Origin: an uncultured Lachnospiraceae bacterium
GTDB lineage: Bacteria; Bacillota; Clostridia; Lachnospirales; Lachnospiraceae
NCBI GenBank assembly: GCA_902801515.1
Contig: CADCII010000044.1
Coordinates: forward strand, 1 to 34,065
Length of the DNA stretch: 34,065 nucleotides
Reading direction: 5' to 3'
Shown here: one piece after another, positions 22,403 to 30,817 of the stretch
Layout of the letters: every line of letters starts with the position of its first letter
How positions within the stretch are numbered: position 1 is the first letter of the stretch
The notes under the pieces: generated by a model
The model's database searches: none
What the model was told of the DNA's origin: nothing
Seen by the model: only the letters and a program-made list of their open reading frames with translations
Translations under genes and position numbers: made by a program

Positions 22403-23242
22403 TCAGTCTCGATAGTCAGTTTCTCTGACCACAGTGGGATAAGGTCCCAGTAGCGGCCGCCCAGAGGGAAACATCATTCCCCATGGCAGCCTCAGTTCTG
22501 CTGCCAGTTTTTCCAGGGATTCGTCTCTGTATTCCTGCGGCACAAGCTCCAGAAAGTTTTCAGAGAAGAAAACCGAAAAAAGCGGAGGGCTGTTCTGAAT
22601 AATCTGTGTGATAGTGTTTTGAAGTGTAAACATACCGGTGCTGTCCTTTCTCATCTCTAAAACCTGCGTGCTGCATTGTCTGCTGCGTAATCCTTCCCCG
22701 TGAAACGCAAGACGCTCTTCCTCACTGCCCGTATCCTGCGCCGCTCCGTCCGCGGTTTCCATTCCACTGTCCTGCAGAATAGAATTGAGGAAATGCTGTC
22801 TGGCTTCCTGCCGGTAGGACTCCTGCTGCTCCGCAAAGGCTTCATTCTCCCGGCGGTTTGCGTCCGTCTTCCTGCGCTCCTCAATGATGCGGTCCAGTGT
22901 CTCCATCAGCTCCGTGCGGTCTATAGGTTTGAGCAGATAATGGCGCACTCCCATTGTCAGAGCCTGATGCGCATAATCAAAGTTCTTATAGCCGCTGATA
23001 ATGATGAAATCAAGGGATTCATCGATCTTCATTGCTTCCTCGATCAGCTCCAGGCCGGTCAGCCCAGGCATCCTGATATCGGTTATAACAATGTCAGGGT
23101 GCAATTCCCTGATCTGGTCAAGAACGTCCAGGCCATTGTTTGCCATACCGGCAAGTGCAAGGCCGCGTCCCTCCCAGTCGATCATCTTGTTGATCATGCT
23201 GCAGATCAATTGTTCATCATCCGCAATCAATACTTTCAGCAT
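22403..23242 (-). CDS. Response regulator without output domain, C-terminus chimeric
   Basis: The 279-residue product starts with a complete receiver domain: DDE (8-10), phosphoacceptor Asp55 in ITDIRMPG, and Lys105 in YLLKPID. A helical linker to about 160 follows, as in AraC-type (YesN-like) regulators. The double helix-turn-helix expected near the C-terminus is absent. Instead residues from about 204 (MFTLQNTITQIIQNSP ... ELRLPWGM) look like the N-terminus of the downstream hydrolase. A deletion seems to have joined the two genes in frame, and a later frameshift near 22470 ends the protein with PYPTVVRETDYRD. A good promoter (23285-23313) and RBS (GGAG) are kept. DNA binding is unlikely. 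Confidence 0.75.
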   Translation of the reverse strand: MLKVLIADDEQLICSMINKMIDWEGRGLALAGMANNGLDVLDQIRELHPDIVITDIRMPGLTGLELIEEAMKIDESLDFIIISGYKNFDYAHQALTMGVRHYLLKPIDRTELMETLDRIIEERRKTDANRRENEAFAEQQESYRQEARQHFLNSILQDSGMETADGAAQDTGSEEERLAFHGEGLRSRQCSTQVLEMRKDSTGMFTLQNTITQIIQNSPPLFSVFFSENFLELVPQEYRDESLEKLAAELRLPWGMMFPSGRPLLGPYPTVVRETDYRD

Positions 23243-23284
23243 CTCTTCTCTCCGCTTCAGTAGTCTGCCTCAAGTGGTGATAAA

Positions 23285-23313
23285 ATTCTATTGTCAGTAT
23301 AGCACAAAGTCAA
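23285..23313 (-). promoter_or_regulatory. Promoter of the truncated response regulator
   Basis: Minus strand: TTGACT, 17-base spacer, TAGAAT. It immediately follows a hairpin (23314-23337) at the end of the GH31 operon. Confidence 0.75.
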
Positions 23314-23337
23314 GAATGCCGGTTTGACCCGGCATTC
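23314..23337 (-). terminator. Hairpin after the GH31 gene, possible terminator
   Basis: GAATGCCGG and CCGGCATTC form a 9-bp stem with a 6-base loop, 48 bases after the GH31 stop. The T run that follows on the minus strand is poor (TTGACTTT), so termination may be weak. The stem resembles the hairpin at 27524-27549 in the same operon. Confidence 0.5.
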
Positions 23338-23384
23338 AACAAAGCAGTTCACAAGTTCATTTATATCATTAAATATATTTGATA

Positions 23385-25451
23385 TTAGAGAAGAATCTTA
23401 TATCCGTTGGTTGTAAACAGCGGAATCTGCTCCAGCGGCGTGTTCACGCAGATCCGGACGCCTCCTTCGATCGTTTCTCCTGTCCAGGCGTTGGTCCAGG
23501 TGCTTCCCTTCGGGAGGTAGACCTCTCTCTCGGATTGCCTGCTCTCCGTCACCGGTGCCACCAGGATATCCGGACCAAACATGTACTCATCTTCGATATC
23601 CCACGAGGCAGCATCTTCCGGATAATCGTAGAACAGCGGCCGCATGACCGGCGTCCCTTTCTCATGTGCCTGACGCATCAGGTCACGGACGTAGGGGCGC
23701 ATATTTTCACGGATCCGGATATATCGCTCCAGGATCTTCTCCACATCTTTGCCATAGCTCCAGATCTCATTCGGTGCTCCGGACACACAGGCAGCTCCGC
23801 CGGTGGTGCCGTACTGCGGCTGATAGGGCATCCGGTATCCATGAAGGCGCATGACCGGGCAGAAGGCTCCGTACTCAAACCACCGCACCAGCAGTTCATG
23901 GAATGCGGGATCGGTGCTGTCTCCTCCGAAGAATCCGCCAATGTCCGTCGTCCACCAGGGGATTCCGGCGATCGCCATATTCAGACCGGCCTTGATCTGA
24001 CAGCGCATGCTCGGGAAACTGGACTGGATGTCGCCGGACCACACGAGAGCGCCGTAACGCTGGCTGCCTGCCCACGCACAGCGAAGAAGATTGACGATAT
24101 TCTCCATCCCTTCGTTCTTCATTCCGTCGAAGAAGCCCTTCGCGTACATCACAGGGTAGATATTCCCGACTTCCAGGTTGGTTCCCCTGAAATAGCGGTA
24201 GTTCTCAAAATCATAGACCGTATATTCCGGTTCTGCTTCGTCCAGCCAGAAGATCCGGACCCCTTTATCGAAGTAGTTCTGTCTGATCTTGTCCCAGACA
24301 TATTCCCTTGCTTCCGGGTTGGTTGCGTCAAAATGAACTGTATTTCCCATGTACAGGCTGTCGATCCGGACTCCCTTCTCTACTCGCGTAAGAAGGCCGC
24401 GGGATTTCATTTCCTCATAGTTCTCACTCAGGAAATCAACCATAGGCCAGACGGATACCATCAGCTCGATCCCCATCTCTTTCAGTTCACGGATCATAGC
24501 GTCCGGATCCGGCCAGTAGGTCTCGTCGAATCTCCAGTCTCCCTGCTTTGGCCAGTGGAAGAAGTCAGCTACGATGACATCCAGAGGGATATTTCTTCTC
24601 TTGTATTCCCTTGCCACTTCCAACAGTTCCTCCTGCGTCTGGTAACGCAGCTTGCACTGCCAGAAGCCCAGTCCGTACTCCGGCATCATGGGGACTGTTC
24701 CCGTCACCCCGGCGTAGGCTTCCTCGATCATGGCCGGCGTGTCGCCCGCACAGATCCAGTAGTCCAGTTTCTTCGTGGAATAGGCCTCCCAGGTCGTCAG
24801 GTTCTTTGCGAAATTCACTCTGCCGATCGCGGGATTGTTCCAGAGGAAACCGTATCCGAGAGAAGAGATCATAAACGGAACGCTGGCCTGTGAATTGCGG
24901 TGAGCAAGTTCCAGATCCGCCCCCTTCAGGTTCAGAAAGTTCTGCTGATACTGTCCCATCCCGAAGATCTTCTCTGAAGGATCAGACTCAAACCGCATGG
25001 TGAGATGATACTGTCCACCGATCAGCGGCTTGAACTCTCTGGCTTCTATCAGGAGTGAACTGGTGGTAGAGGCAAACATATCCTCACGGTTGCGGAGGAA
25101 TTCTTCCAGCAGCAGTTTCCCGTCCTGATTGTAGAAAGAGATCTTACCGATATTATTGATGACAGCCGTCAGCTTTCCGTTCCGGATTCTTGCTTCATAT
25201 TCACTGATATCGATCTGTACATCCGCAGGATATGTGGGTTTGACAGTCAGCGCCCAATCCTCCGGATCCAGGGCTGCCGACTTTGACGCGCGCACGCGCA
25301 GTGCATTCTCGCCCCAGGGTGTGATCCAGAGACGCTCCGCGTCATACCTGTACAGCAGGCTTCCGTCTATCTCCTCAAAATACCCTATCAGAAAACAGCT
25401 GTCGGCTCGAAAATCGCCTTTGTTTTCGTTGTTATCTTTATTCTCTGCCAT
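23385..25451 (-). CDS. GH31 alpha-xylosidase/alpha-glucosidase
   Basis: The 688-residue glycoside hydrolase family 31 enzyme releases alpha-linked xylose or glucose from non-reducing ends. The catalytic nucleophile is Asp404 in RIFWLDEAEPE and the acid/base Asp474 in WSGDIQSSF. FGMGQYQQ, WWTTDIGGF, RLHGYR and GPDILVAPV are further family blocks. WLDxxEPE is common in the alpha-xylosidase group, so xylosidase is favoured, not certain. There is no signal peptide, so it acts inside the cell on imported oligosaccharides. Start 25451 is set by GGGGAGG 8 bases upstream; the upstream in-frame ATGs lie in or before that site. It follows the GH127 gene after 31 bases. Confidence 0.93.
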   Translation of the reverse strand: MAENKDNNENKGDFRADSCFLIGYFEEIDGSLLYRYDAERLWITPWGENALRVRASKSAALDPEDWALTVKPTYPADVQIDISEYEARIRNGKLTAVINNIGKISFYNQDGKLLLEEFLRNREDMFASTTSSLLIEAREFKPLIGGQYHLTMRFESDPSEKIFGMGQYQQNFLNLKGADLELAHRNSQASVPFMISSLGYGFLWNNPAIGRVNFAKNLTTWEAYSTKKLDYWICAGDTPAMIEEAYAGVTGTVPMMPEYGLGFWQCKLRYQTQEELLEVAREYKRRNIPLDVIVADFFHWPKQGDWRFDETYWPDPDAMIRELKEMGIELMVSVWPMVDFLSENYEEMKSRGLLTRVEKGVRIDSLYMGNTVHFDATNPEAREYVWDKIRQNYFDKGVRIFWLDEAEPEYTVYDFENYRYFRGTNLEVGNIYPVMYAKGFFDGMKNEGMENIVNLLRCAWAGSQRYGALVWSGDIQSSFPSMRCQIKAGLNMAIAGIPWWTTDIGGFFGGDSTDPAFHELLVRWFEYGAFCPVMRLHGYRMPYQPQYGTTGGAACVSGAPNEIWSYGKDVEKILERYIRIRENMRPYVRDLMRQAHEKGTPVMRPLFYDYPEDAASWDIEDEYMFGPDILVAPVTESRQSEREVYLPKGSTWTNAWTGETIEGGVRICVNTPLEQIPLFTTNGYKILL

Positions 25452-25482
25452 AGTATTCCTCCCCATGACAATCATATTAATA

Positions 25483-27495
25483 TCACACCGTCCGTACCCA
25501 CACGCTCATCTCGTTACTTCCGCGGTTAGCCCATGTATAGTATGGAATGAAACTGAGGCGGACATTTTCTTCCTGCAGTTCAGTTTCATCTGCCGGCCGG
25601 TACAGGCTCTGGCCATCCTCCGGCTCCCGGATCCTCCGCCCGTCAGCAATGATCCTGATAATATGTCCGAGTTCCCCGTCTTCAGTTTCTCCTTCCGTCT
25701 TCCCTGCAGGATCGACGGACAGAAGATGCAGGTTCTTCCCGTTATCCACTTCTTCCAGGCAGTAGACGACAGGGCCTCTGGTCAGGGCAACTTTCCCGAC
25801 GTCATCCCTCACACGGGGATCTGCTCTCCAGAAACGCGGTTCCATGCAGAGTTTCAGGATGATCTCGTGCTCTCCGGTCAGGTTCCTGAGGTAGAAGTAA
25901 CCGTTCTTGTAAACGCCTGAACTGCAGCCGGCTTCGTTCCCGCCGATGCTTAAGCTCGCGCCGGTTTCGCCCGCATGGCTCTCACCATCCAAAGTTACTT
26001 CATATGTCCTGGACCAGCCCGGGATCCTGAGCCCCAGGTCAAATGGGTGATCCTGCTGCGCGCTCACCTGAATACGGATGGTTCCGCTCTCTGGATAATC
26101 CGTCTGCTGTGTGATCTTCACACTCCCGCCGGATACAGTCAGGTCTGCTGTGCTGCTGATATAGAGGTTCACCAGGCACTGGTTTTCTTTCACCGTGTAG
26201 ATGTACCGGTCGACGGAAGCGAGAAGCCTTGCCAGGTTCGGCGGACAGCATGCGCAGCCGAGCCACTCCGGGCGGACCGGTTTTACATGGCTCTTGCCGG
26301 GATCCAGCTGTGACGCGGCGGGATTCACCTCCAGCGGGTTCACATAGAAGAAATGTTTCCCGTCGAGTGCAGTGCCGGAGAGCACCGTATTGTACAGAGC
26401 ACGCTCCATCACGTCTCCATACTCACCGACGCTTTCATTTCGCAGCATCTGCGTCGCAAAGAAGATAAGTCCCACTGACGCGCAGGTCTCGCAGTACATG
26501 GTGTCATTCGGAAGGTCATAGTCGAAGGTGAACGCCTCTCCGTGCACGGTAGATCCGATGCCGCCGGTGATGTACATCCTGCGGTCCACGATGTTTCTCC
26601 AGATCCTTCTGCATGCATCGAGCATATCCTGGTCTCCGGCAGACGCTGCGACATCCGCCATGGCCGTGCACAGATAGACCAGGCGTACAGCATGCCCCTC
26701 CGCGGTATCCTGTTCTACGGGCGGTTTATGCACCTGGAAATACCGCCGGGTGAGCTGATCCATCCCGCCGATGACCGGCTTTTTGCCCGGGTCGGCTTTC
26801 TTCTGATCTCCGAAAAAGTCTTCATCCGTTCCTCGTATCCTGAGGAAATAATTGCTGAGGCGCAGATACCTCTCCTCGCCGGTCAGATGGTACAGTTTCA
26901 TAAGGCCGATCTCGATCTCCTCGTGCCCGTCATAGCCGAACTCCCCGCCCGGTCCCAGCGCCTTCTCGATATGTTCAGCCAGTTTCATGGCTGTATCCAG
27001 CACCTTCTGATTACCGACAGCCTCATAGTAAGTAGCGGCCGCCTCCATGAAATGACCTGCGCAGTAGAGTTCATGGCTGTTCATCAGGCTCTTGAACTTC
27101 CGGTACGGCTCCTCGATGGTGAAATAAGTTCCCAGATAACCGTCGTCCTCCTGCGCCTGTGCTATGAGGTCCACCACACTGTCCGCCATCTTTTTCAGAG
27201 ATTCATCCGGCTCTTCCATGAGGGAGTAGGCGACTGCCTCCAGCCATTTGTAGACATCGCTGTCCTGGAACACCCATCCATAGTGGTGGCCTTCGTGGAT
27301 GCCGGCTGCGATCCGGAAGTTCTCCAGCGCATGGCTCTTCTCGTTCGGTATGGACGAGTCGTTTCTCTCCCGCTCGATATTTACATCGATCTCATCATTC
27401 AGGACTTTCCACTGATAGGGGATCATCTCATGCCGGACAACGCTGCGGTAGCGCAGCCAGAAGGGATCTGTGATTACGGTTTTTCCGGTTTTCAT
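25483..27495 (-). CDS. GH127 beta-L-arabinofuranosidase
   Basis: The 670-residue protein is of glycoside hydrolase family 127 (formerly DUF1680). The residues known to bind Zn and catalyse in HypBA1 are present at nearly identical positions: Glu320 (GEAF), Glu336 and Cys338 (CETCAS), Cys416 and Cys417 (CACCPPN), the first of these two cysteines being the nucleophile. An (alpha/alpha)6 barrel precedes C-terminal beta domains ending FIPYYTWANRG. It removes beta-L-arabinofuranose, for example from hydroxyproline-linked plant glycans. There is no signal peptide, so it is intracellular. The start at 27495 is the first ATG; the frame opens upstream only to a GTG overlapping the ribosome-binding site. 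It is cotranscribed with the sugar-binding protein and GH31. Confidence 0.94.
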   Translation of the reverse strand: MKTGKTVITDPFWLRYRSVVRHEMIPYQWKVLNDEIDVNIERERNDSSIPNEKSHALENFRIAAGIHEGHHYGWVFQDSDVYKWLEAVAYSLMEEPDESLKKMADSVVDLIAQAQEDDGYLGTYFTIEEPYRKFKSLMNSHELYCAGHFMEAAATYYEAVGNQKVLDTAMKLAEHIEKALGPGGEFGYDGHEEIEIGLMKLYHLTGEERYLRLSNYFLRIRGTDEDFFGDQKKADPGKKPVIGGMDQLTRRYFQVHKPPVEQDTAEGHAVRLVYLCTAMADVAASAGDQDMLDACRRIWRNIVDRRMYITGGIGSTVHGEAFTFDYDLPNDTMYCETCASVGLIFFATQMLRNESVGEYGDVMERALYNTVLSGTALDGKHFFYVNPLEVNPAASQLDPGKSHVKPVRPEWLGCACCPPNLARLLASVDRYIYTVKENQCLVNLYISSTADLTVSGGSVKITQQTDYPESGTIRIQVSAQQDHPFDLGLRIPGWSRTYEVTLDGESHAGETGASLSIGGNEAGCSSGVYKNGYFYLRNLTGEHEIILKLCMEPRFWRADPRVRDDVGKVALTRGPVVYCLEEVDNGKNLHLLSVDPAGKTEGETEDGELGHIIRIIADGRRIREPEDGQSLYRPADETELQEENVRLSFIPYYTWANRGSNEMSVWVRTV

Positions 27496-27523
27496 TTTGC
27501 ACCTCACACTCTCTATTTACACG

Positions 27524-27549
27524 AATGCCGGCTGTTTCCAGCCGGCATT
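27524..27549 (-). other. Intercistronic hairpin between binding protein and GH127 genes
   Basis: AATGCCGGCTG and CAGCCGGCATT form a perfect 11-bp stem with a 4-base loop and no T run on either strand, so it is not a classic terminator. Placed after a binding-protein gene it could protect the upstream mRNA from 3' decay, raising binding-protein levels over the enzymes, as known for malE-type operons. Confidence 0.65.
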
Positions 27550-27598
27550 TCCTGTGGCTGCCTCAAGGCTGCCTGTTTATCTTTTTCTATGTTACCAG

Positions 27599-28795
27599 TT
27601 ATCCGATGATGCCGTCAATCGTTGCCTGTGCTTCTGCTGCTGCATCTTCCGGAGCGCTCTCACCGGTGATGACCTTATTGAAGGCAAGTGAGATTGCGTC
27701 AGAGATGCTCGGCCATTCCGGCAGCGGGCCTCTTGCATGAGCGTACTGCATCTCATCTACGAAGACCTGGTATACTTCGTCACCCTCAAACTGATCCTTG
27801 GCAATGGTGGAGTCAGCTGAGATATAGCCCATTGCATTCATCATGTACAGGCAGGTTTCCGGTGTGGTTGCGAACTCGAGGAACTTCACTGCTGCGTCTT
27901 CATTGCCGCCTGCGATCACCGCATAGTTCTCGCCGCCAAGGCCGGATGCCTGCTCTTTATCCTGCGGGATCGGTGCTACGTTCCAGTTCAGATCCGGAAC
28001 TTCTTCACGCATGGTCGGGATCTGCCAGGTTCCGTTGATCATCATTGCCAGGTTTCCGGCGATGAACTGATGCATCGTGTCGCCCTGTGTCCAGTTGATC
28101 GCTTCCTTCGTCATAGCTCCGGAATCAACCAGTTCCTTCTCAAAGTTCAGAGCCTTGATGCCGCCTTCGGAATTGATCTCGTAAGAGGTTGCGCCTGTGG
28201 ACCATACCCACGGAAGGAAGTTGAATGTTCCCTCTTCATTCTGCAGTGCGCAGTGAGCGAATCCGAATACAGAATCTGTTGTTGTTGCCTTTGCAACCTC
28301 AAGAAGTTCGTCCCAGGTCGTGGGAACTTCGCATCCTGCTTCCTTCAGCATGTCTTCATTATAGAACAGTACCAGGTCATTGCTTCCGAACGGAACGCCG
28401 TACAGTTTTCCATCCAGTGTGCAGGAGTTTACAGGTCCTTCATAGTAGTTGCTGACATCGAACTTGTCTGTTATATCTGCGAAGATTCCCATGGCTGCAT
28501 AGGCTGCGTGATCCGGGTTGTCAAGGATGACCAGATCCGGCAGTTCATCCGCAGACGCTCCGATGGAGAGCTGTTTCTTGAAATCCGCGAACGGCACATA
28601 TTTTGCCTCTACGGTGATGCTGTCCTGAGAACCATTGAACTCTTCAATAATGTGGTTCAGCGCTTTCTGGTGGCCTTCTGTCTCCCAGTAATACCAGATT
28701 GTAACATCCCCGCTTGCTTCCTCCGCATATGCTGCGGTTCCCAGCATGGAGCAGGCAAGGACTGCTGTCAAAAGTAACGAAATGAGTTTCTTCAT
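27599..28795 (-). CDS. Extracellular sugar-binding protein of an ABC transporter
   Basis: The 398-residue family 1 solute-binding protein begins with a signal peptide MKKLISLLLTAVLACSMLG. VLAC could be a weak lipobox (Cys15) or cleavage may occur after AYA near residue 24; a lipoprotein is usual in Gram-positives. The mature part starts VTIWYYWETEGHQKALNHI and has the typical DLVILDNPDHAAYAAMGIFAD and GENYAVIAGG segments. It should deliver an oligosaccharide, perhaps arabinose- or xylose-containing judging by the enzymes downstream, to the permeases at 30818-32570. RBS GGGAGGG lies 7 bases from the ATG. The promoter at 28876 has a regulator element, and the leader forms a 5' hairpin. Confidence 0.93.
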   Translation of the reverse strand: MKKLISLLLTAVLACSMLGTAAYAEEASGDVTIWYYWETEGHQKALNHIIEEFNGSQDSITVEAKYVPFADFKKQLSIGASADELPDLVILDNPDHAAYAAMGIFADITDKFDVSNYYEGPVNSCTLDGKLYGVPFGSNDLVLFYNEDMLKEAGCEVPTTWDELLEVAKATTTDSVFGFAHCALQNEEGTFNFLPWVWSTGATSYEINSEGGIKALNFEKELVDSGAMTKEAINWTQGDTMHQFIAGNLAMMINGTWQIPTMREEVPDLNWNVAPIPQDKEQASGLGGENYAVIAGGNEDAAVKFLEFATTPETCLYMMNAMGYISADSTIAKDQFEGDEVYQVFVDEMQYAHARGPLPEWPSISDAISLAFNKVITGESAPEDAAAEAQATIDGIIG

Positions 28796-28835
28796 GGCGA
28801 TTCCCTCCCAAAAAATAAGTTTTGCTGTGTCTGTA

Positions 28836-28864
28836 TTACAGGAACCACTTCGTACCTCCTGTAA
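28836..28864 (-). other. 5'-terminal hairpin in the binding-protein mRNA
   Basis: TTACAGGA and TCCTGTAA form a perfect 8-bp stem that would begin about 5 bases from the predicted transcript start. Such 5' stems can protect mRNA from decay. Confidence 0.55.
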
Positions 28865-28875
28865 CCGTTATGTGC

Positions 28876-28928
28876 ATTATAGGATGGACCTCATTTTTAG
28901 AAACTGGGTGAAATCTGAAAAAGGGGGG
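28876..28928 (-). promoter_or_regulatory. Promoter and regulator element of the binding-protein operon
   Basis: Minus strand: TATAAT at 28881-28876 with no good -35 (TTTCTA), suggesting activator dependence. Upstream lies CCCCCTTTTTCAGATTTCAC, whose start is 46 bases from the -10. The same element with 47-base spacing precedes the permease operon. It is the likely site for the AraC-type response regulator at 32680. Confidence 0.7.
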
Positions 28929-28984
28929 ACGTTTCTAACCTTGTTTGAATATTTATATTTTTCATTCATCTGCCTCAGGGAATT

Positions 28985-30808
28985 TCATTTCTGCTGTTCT
29001 TCATCCGCTTCAGGGAATTCCATTTCTACAGTTGTGCCTTCGCCCAGATGGCTGTCGATCTTCAGGATCCCGCGGCCATCTGTATACATGTCAAACCGCA
29101 GGATCGCGTTTTCCAGCCCGATATGTCCCTTCTCATCCTCAGGCGCAGGCTCTCCTCTCATGATCCTATCCACCACGGAGGTGTCAAACCCGGCGCCATT
29201 GTCCGTGATCCGTATCTTCAGCCTGCCCTCCTCCTGGCTGAACACAATCTCCAGCAGGTACTCCTCCTGCGCATAGCGGAAGCCGTGGAGGATCGCATTT
29301 TCCACAAACGGCTGAAGCAGGAGTTTGTGGATCTTCCAGTCCTGGACCTCCGGGCTTACATGGATGTCACAGTGGAACTTGTTCTTCATCCGGTACTGCT
29401 GCAGGTAGACATAACGCTTCAGCCATTCCACTTCATCCCGCACCGTAACTTCCCCGTCATAGTCGGATATGGCGTAGCGCAGGATGAACGCAAGGGAATT
29501 GATGGCGTTGCTGATGTCATACTCTTCCCGGTCGATCGCCATCCAGTTGATGGTGTCCAGCGTATTATACAGGAAATGAGGATTGATCTGGGCCTCCAGT
29601 GCCTTCAGCTCCGCTTTCTGGCGGTTCTGCGCAGCCTCTTTCTCCTTCTGCCTGGAGACACTCAGCTTACGAAGAGTGTCATTGAATTCATTTGCAACCG
29701 TCTCAATCTCTATAGGAAGGGATTCCTCAATAGGGATCTGCACCGACAGATCTCCGGATCCTGCTTCCTTCATCGCGTCCGTCACCGTGTGCACGGAGGA
29801 GACGAGTTTGTCAGTCTGCCTGCGCAGCAGGTAAATGGTGATCCCAAGGAGCAGCAGCCAGACGGCTCCGATGATCAGCAGGCTCCTGCGTACTTCCTGC
29901 CAGAAGTTCAGACGGTTGATGGCGTTGACGATCACCCATTCCAGTTTCCTGTCCGTGAATGCATATACATCGTACTGTGCAGGGGACTTGATCTCTCTCT
30001 CCTTCAGGAACGTCCGTATCTCGTCAGCCAGTGCCTTTTCATCCTGCATACCGGAGCTGCCTGAGAGAGTCTCCCCGATCCAGCTCTTATCCGGACCGGA
30101 TATGATACGGCCGTTCTGGTCGATGAGAAGGTTGTAGCTCCGGCCTTCCTGTTCTTCCTCTTCCATATAAAGAACACTGTGCAGGAGATCCTCATCCAGG
30201 CTGACGACCACGATCCCGCACTGCTTCTTCAGGTCGCGGTAATCGATGATCCTGTGGGCGATATGGAACAGATAATGATCTTCCCCGGCGAAATTCGTAG
30301 CGTATTCCGTGGGGAAGATATAGTAGTCATTTCTCTGGGAAACAGAGTCATAGAGATCCTGCTGATCCAGATGGAACTGGCTCAGCCACGGATTCTCGTA
30401 AGTTGCCGCATTGAGCGTATGGGTGGTGACCATCCTGCCGCTGTCGGAGATCACAGTGATCGCGCCGATGTCATCCTTGGAATAAAGAAGTGCATTCATA
30501 TAGCGGCGCAGCTGATTGGTGGTCACGGCTTCATCTTCACCCTCGTTCAGGCTCTCCATCCATCCGACCACATCATCGTCCGTATAGATCTGGTACACCA
30601 GGTCCTTATACGAATCAAGAAGCAGATTCATGTTGTCATCAATCTGCTTCAGGTTCTGCTGCGTCAGAGTCCTCGTGTTCTCTCTGATCAGGCGGATCGT
30701 ATTATAGGACAGAAAGATACCCACAAACAGCAACGGAACCGTTGATGTCAGGATAAAGATACTGATCAGCCTGTTTCTCAGACTCTGTTTCGCCATAAAG
30801 ATATTCAT
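28985..30808 (-). CDS. Sensor histidine kinase (YesM/LytS-like)
   Basis: The 607-residue product has a membrane helix at about 13-35, an extracellular Cache-like sensor of about 270 residues, and a second helix at 310-328. A HAMP-like region and coiled coil (330-400) follow. The His_kinase block has the phosphorylated His411 in QINPHFLYNTLDTINW, and the ATPase domain shows LLLQPFVENAILHGF (N box), ITDNGAGFD and GHIGLENA. Kinases of this type sit beside sugar ABC transporters and signal to AraC-type response regulators. It starts 9 bases after the second permease gene. The Shine-Dalgarno is weak, so coupling is likely; ATG 30796 is an alternative start. Its partner is the regulator at the right edge. 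Confidence 0.93.
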   Translation of the reverse strand: MNIFMAKQSLRNRLISIFILTSTVPLLFVGIFLSYNTIRLIRENTRTLTQQNLKQIDDNMNLLLDSYKDLVYQIYTDDDVVGWMESLNEGEDEAVTTNQLRRYMNALLYSKDDIGAITVISDSGRMVTTHTLNAATYENPWLSQFHLDQQDLYDSVSQRNDYYIFPTEYATNFAGEDHYLFHIAHRIIDYRDLKKQCGIVVVSLDEDLLHSVLYMEEEEQEGRSYNLLIDQNGRIISGPDKSWIGETLSGSSGMQDEKALADEIRTFLKEREIKSPAQYDVYAFTDRKLEWVIVNAINRLNFWQEVRRSLLIIGAVWLLLLGITIYLLRRQTDKLVSSVHTVTDAMKEAGSGDLSVQIPIEESLPIEIETVANEFNDTLRKLSVSRQKEKEAAQNRQKAELKALEAQINPHFLYNTLDTINWMAIDREEYDISNAINSLAFILRYAISDYDGEVTVRDEVEWLKRYVYLQQYRMKNKFHCDIHVSPEVQDWKIHKLLLQPFVENAILHGFRYAQEEYLLEIVFSQEEGRLKIRITDNGAGFDTSVVDRIMRGEPAPEDEKGHIGLENAILRFDMYTDGRGILKIDSHLGEGTTVEMEFPEADEEQQK

Positions 30809-30817
30809 TCTGTTATA

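Noticed and set aside
23379-24893. 504-codon open frame antisense to GH31
   Set aside because: It is a shadow of the GC-rich GH31 gene: no RBS, no family motifs, and the GH31 frame has full catalytic signatures.
26542-27609. 355-codon open frame antisense to GH127
   Set aside because: It lies opposite a gene with all GH127 active-site residues and has no start signal or domain.
29048-30064. 338-codon open frame antisense to the sensor kinase
   Set aside because: It is the shadow of a conserved kinase coding region and has no RBS.
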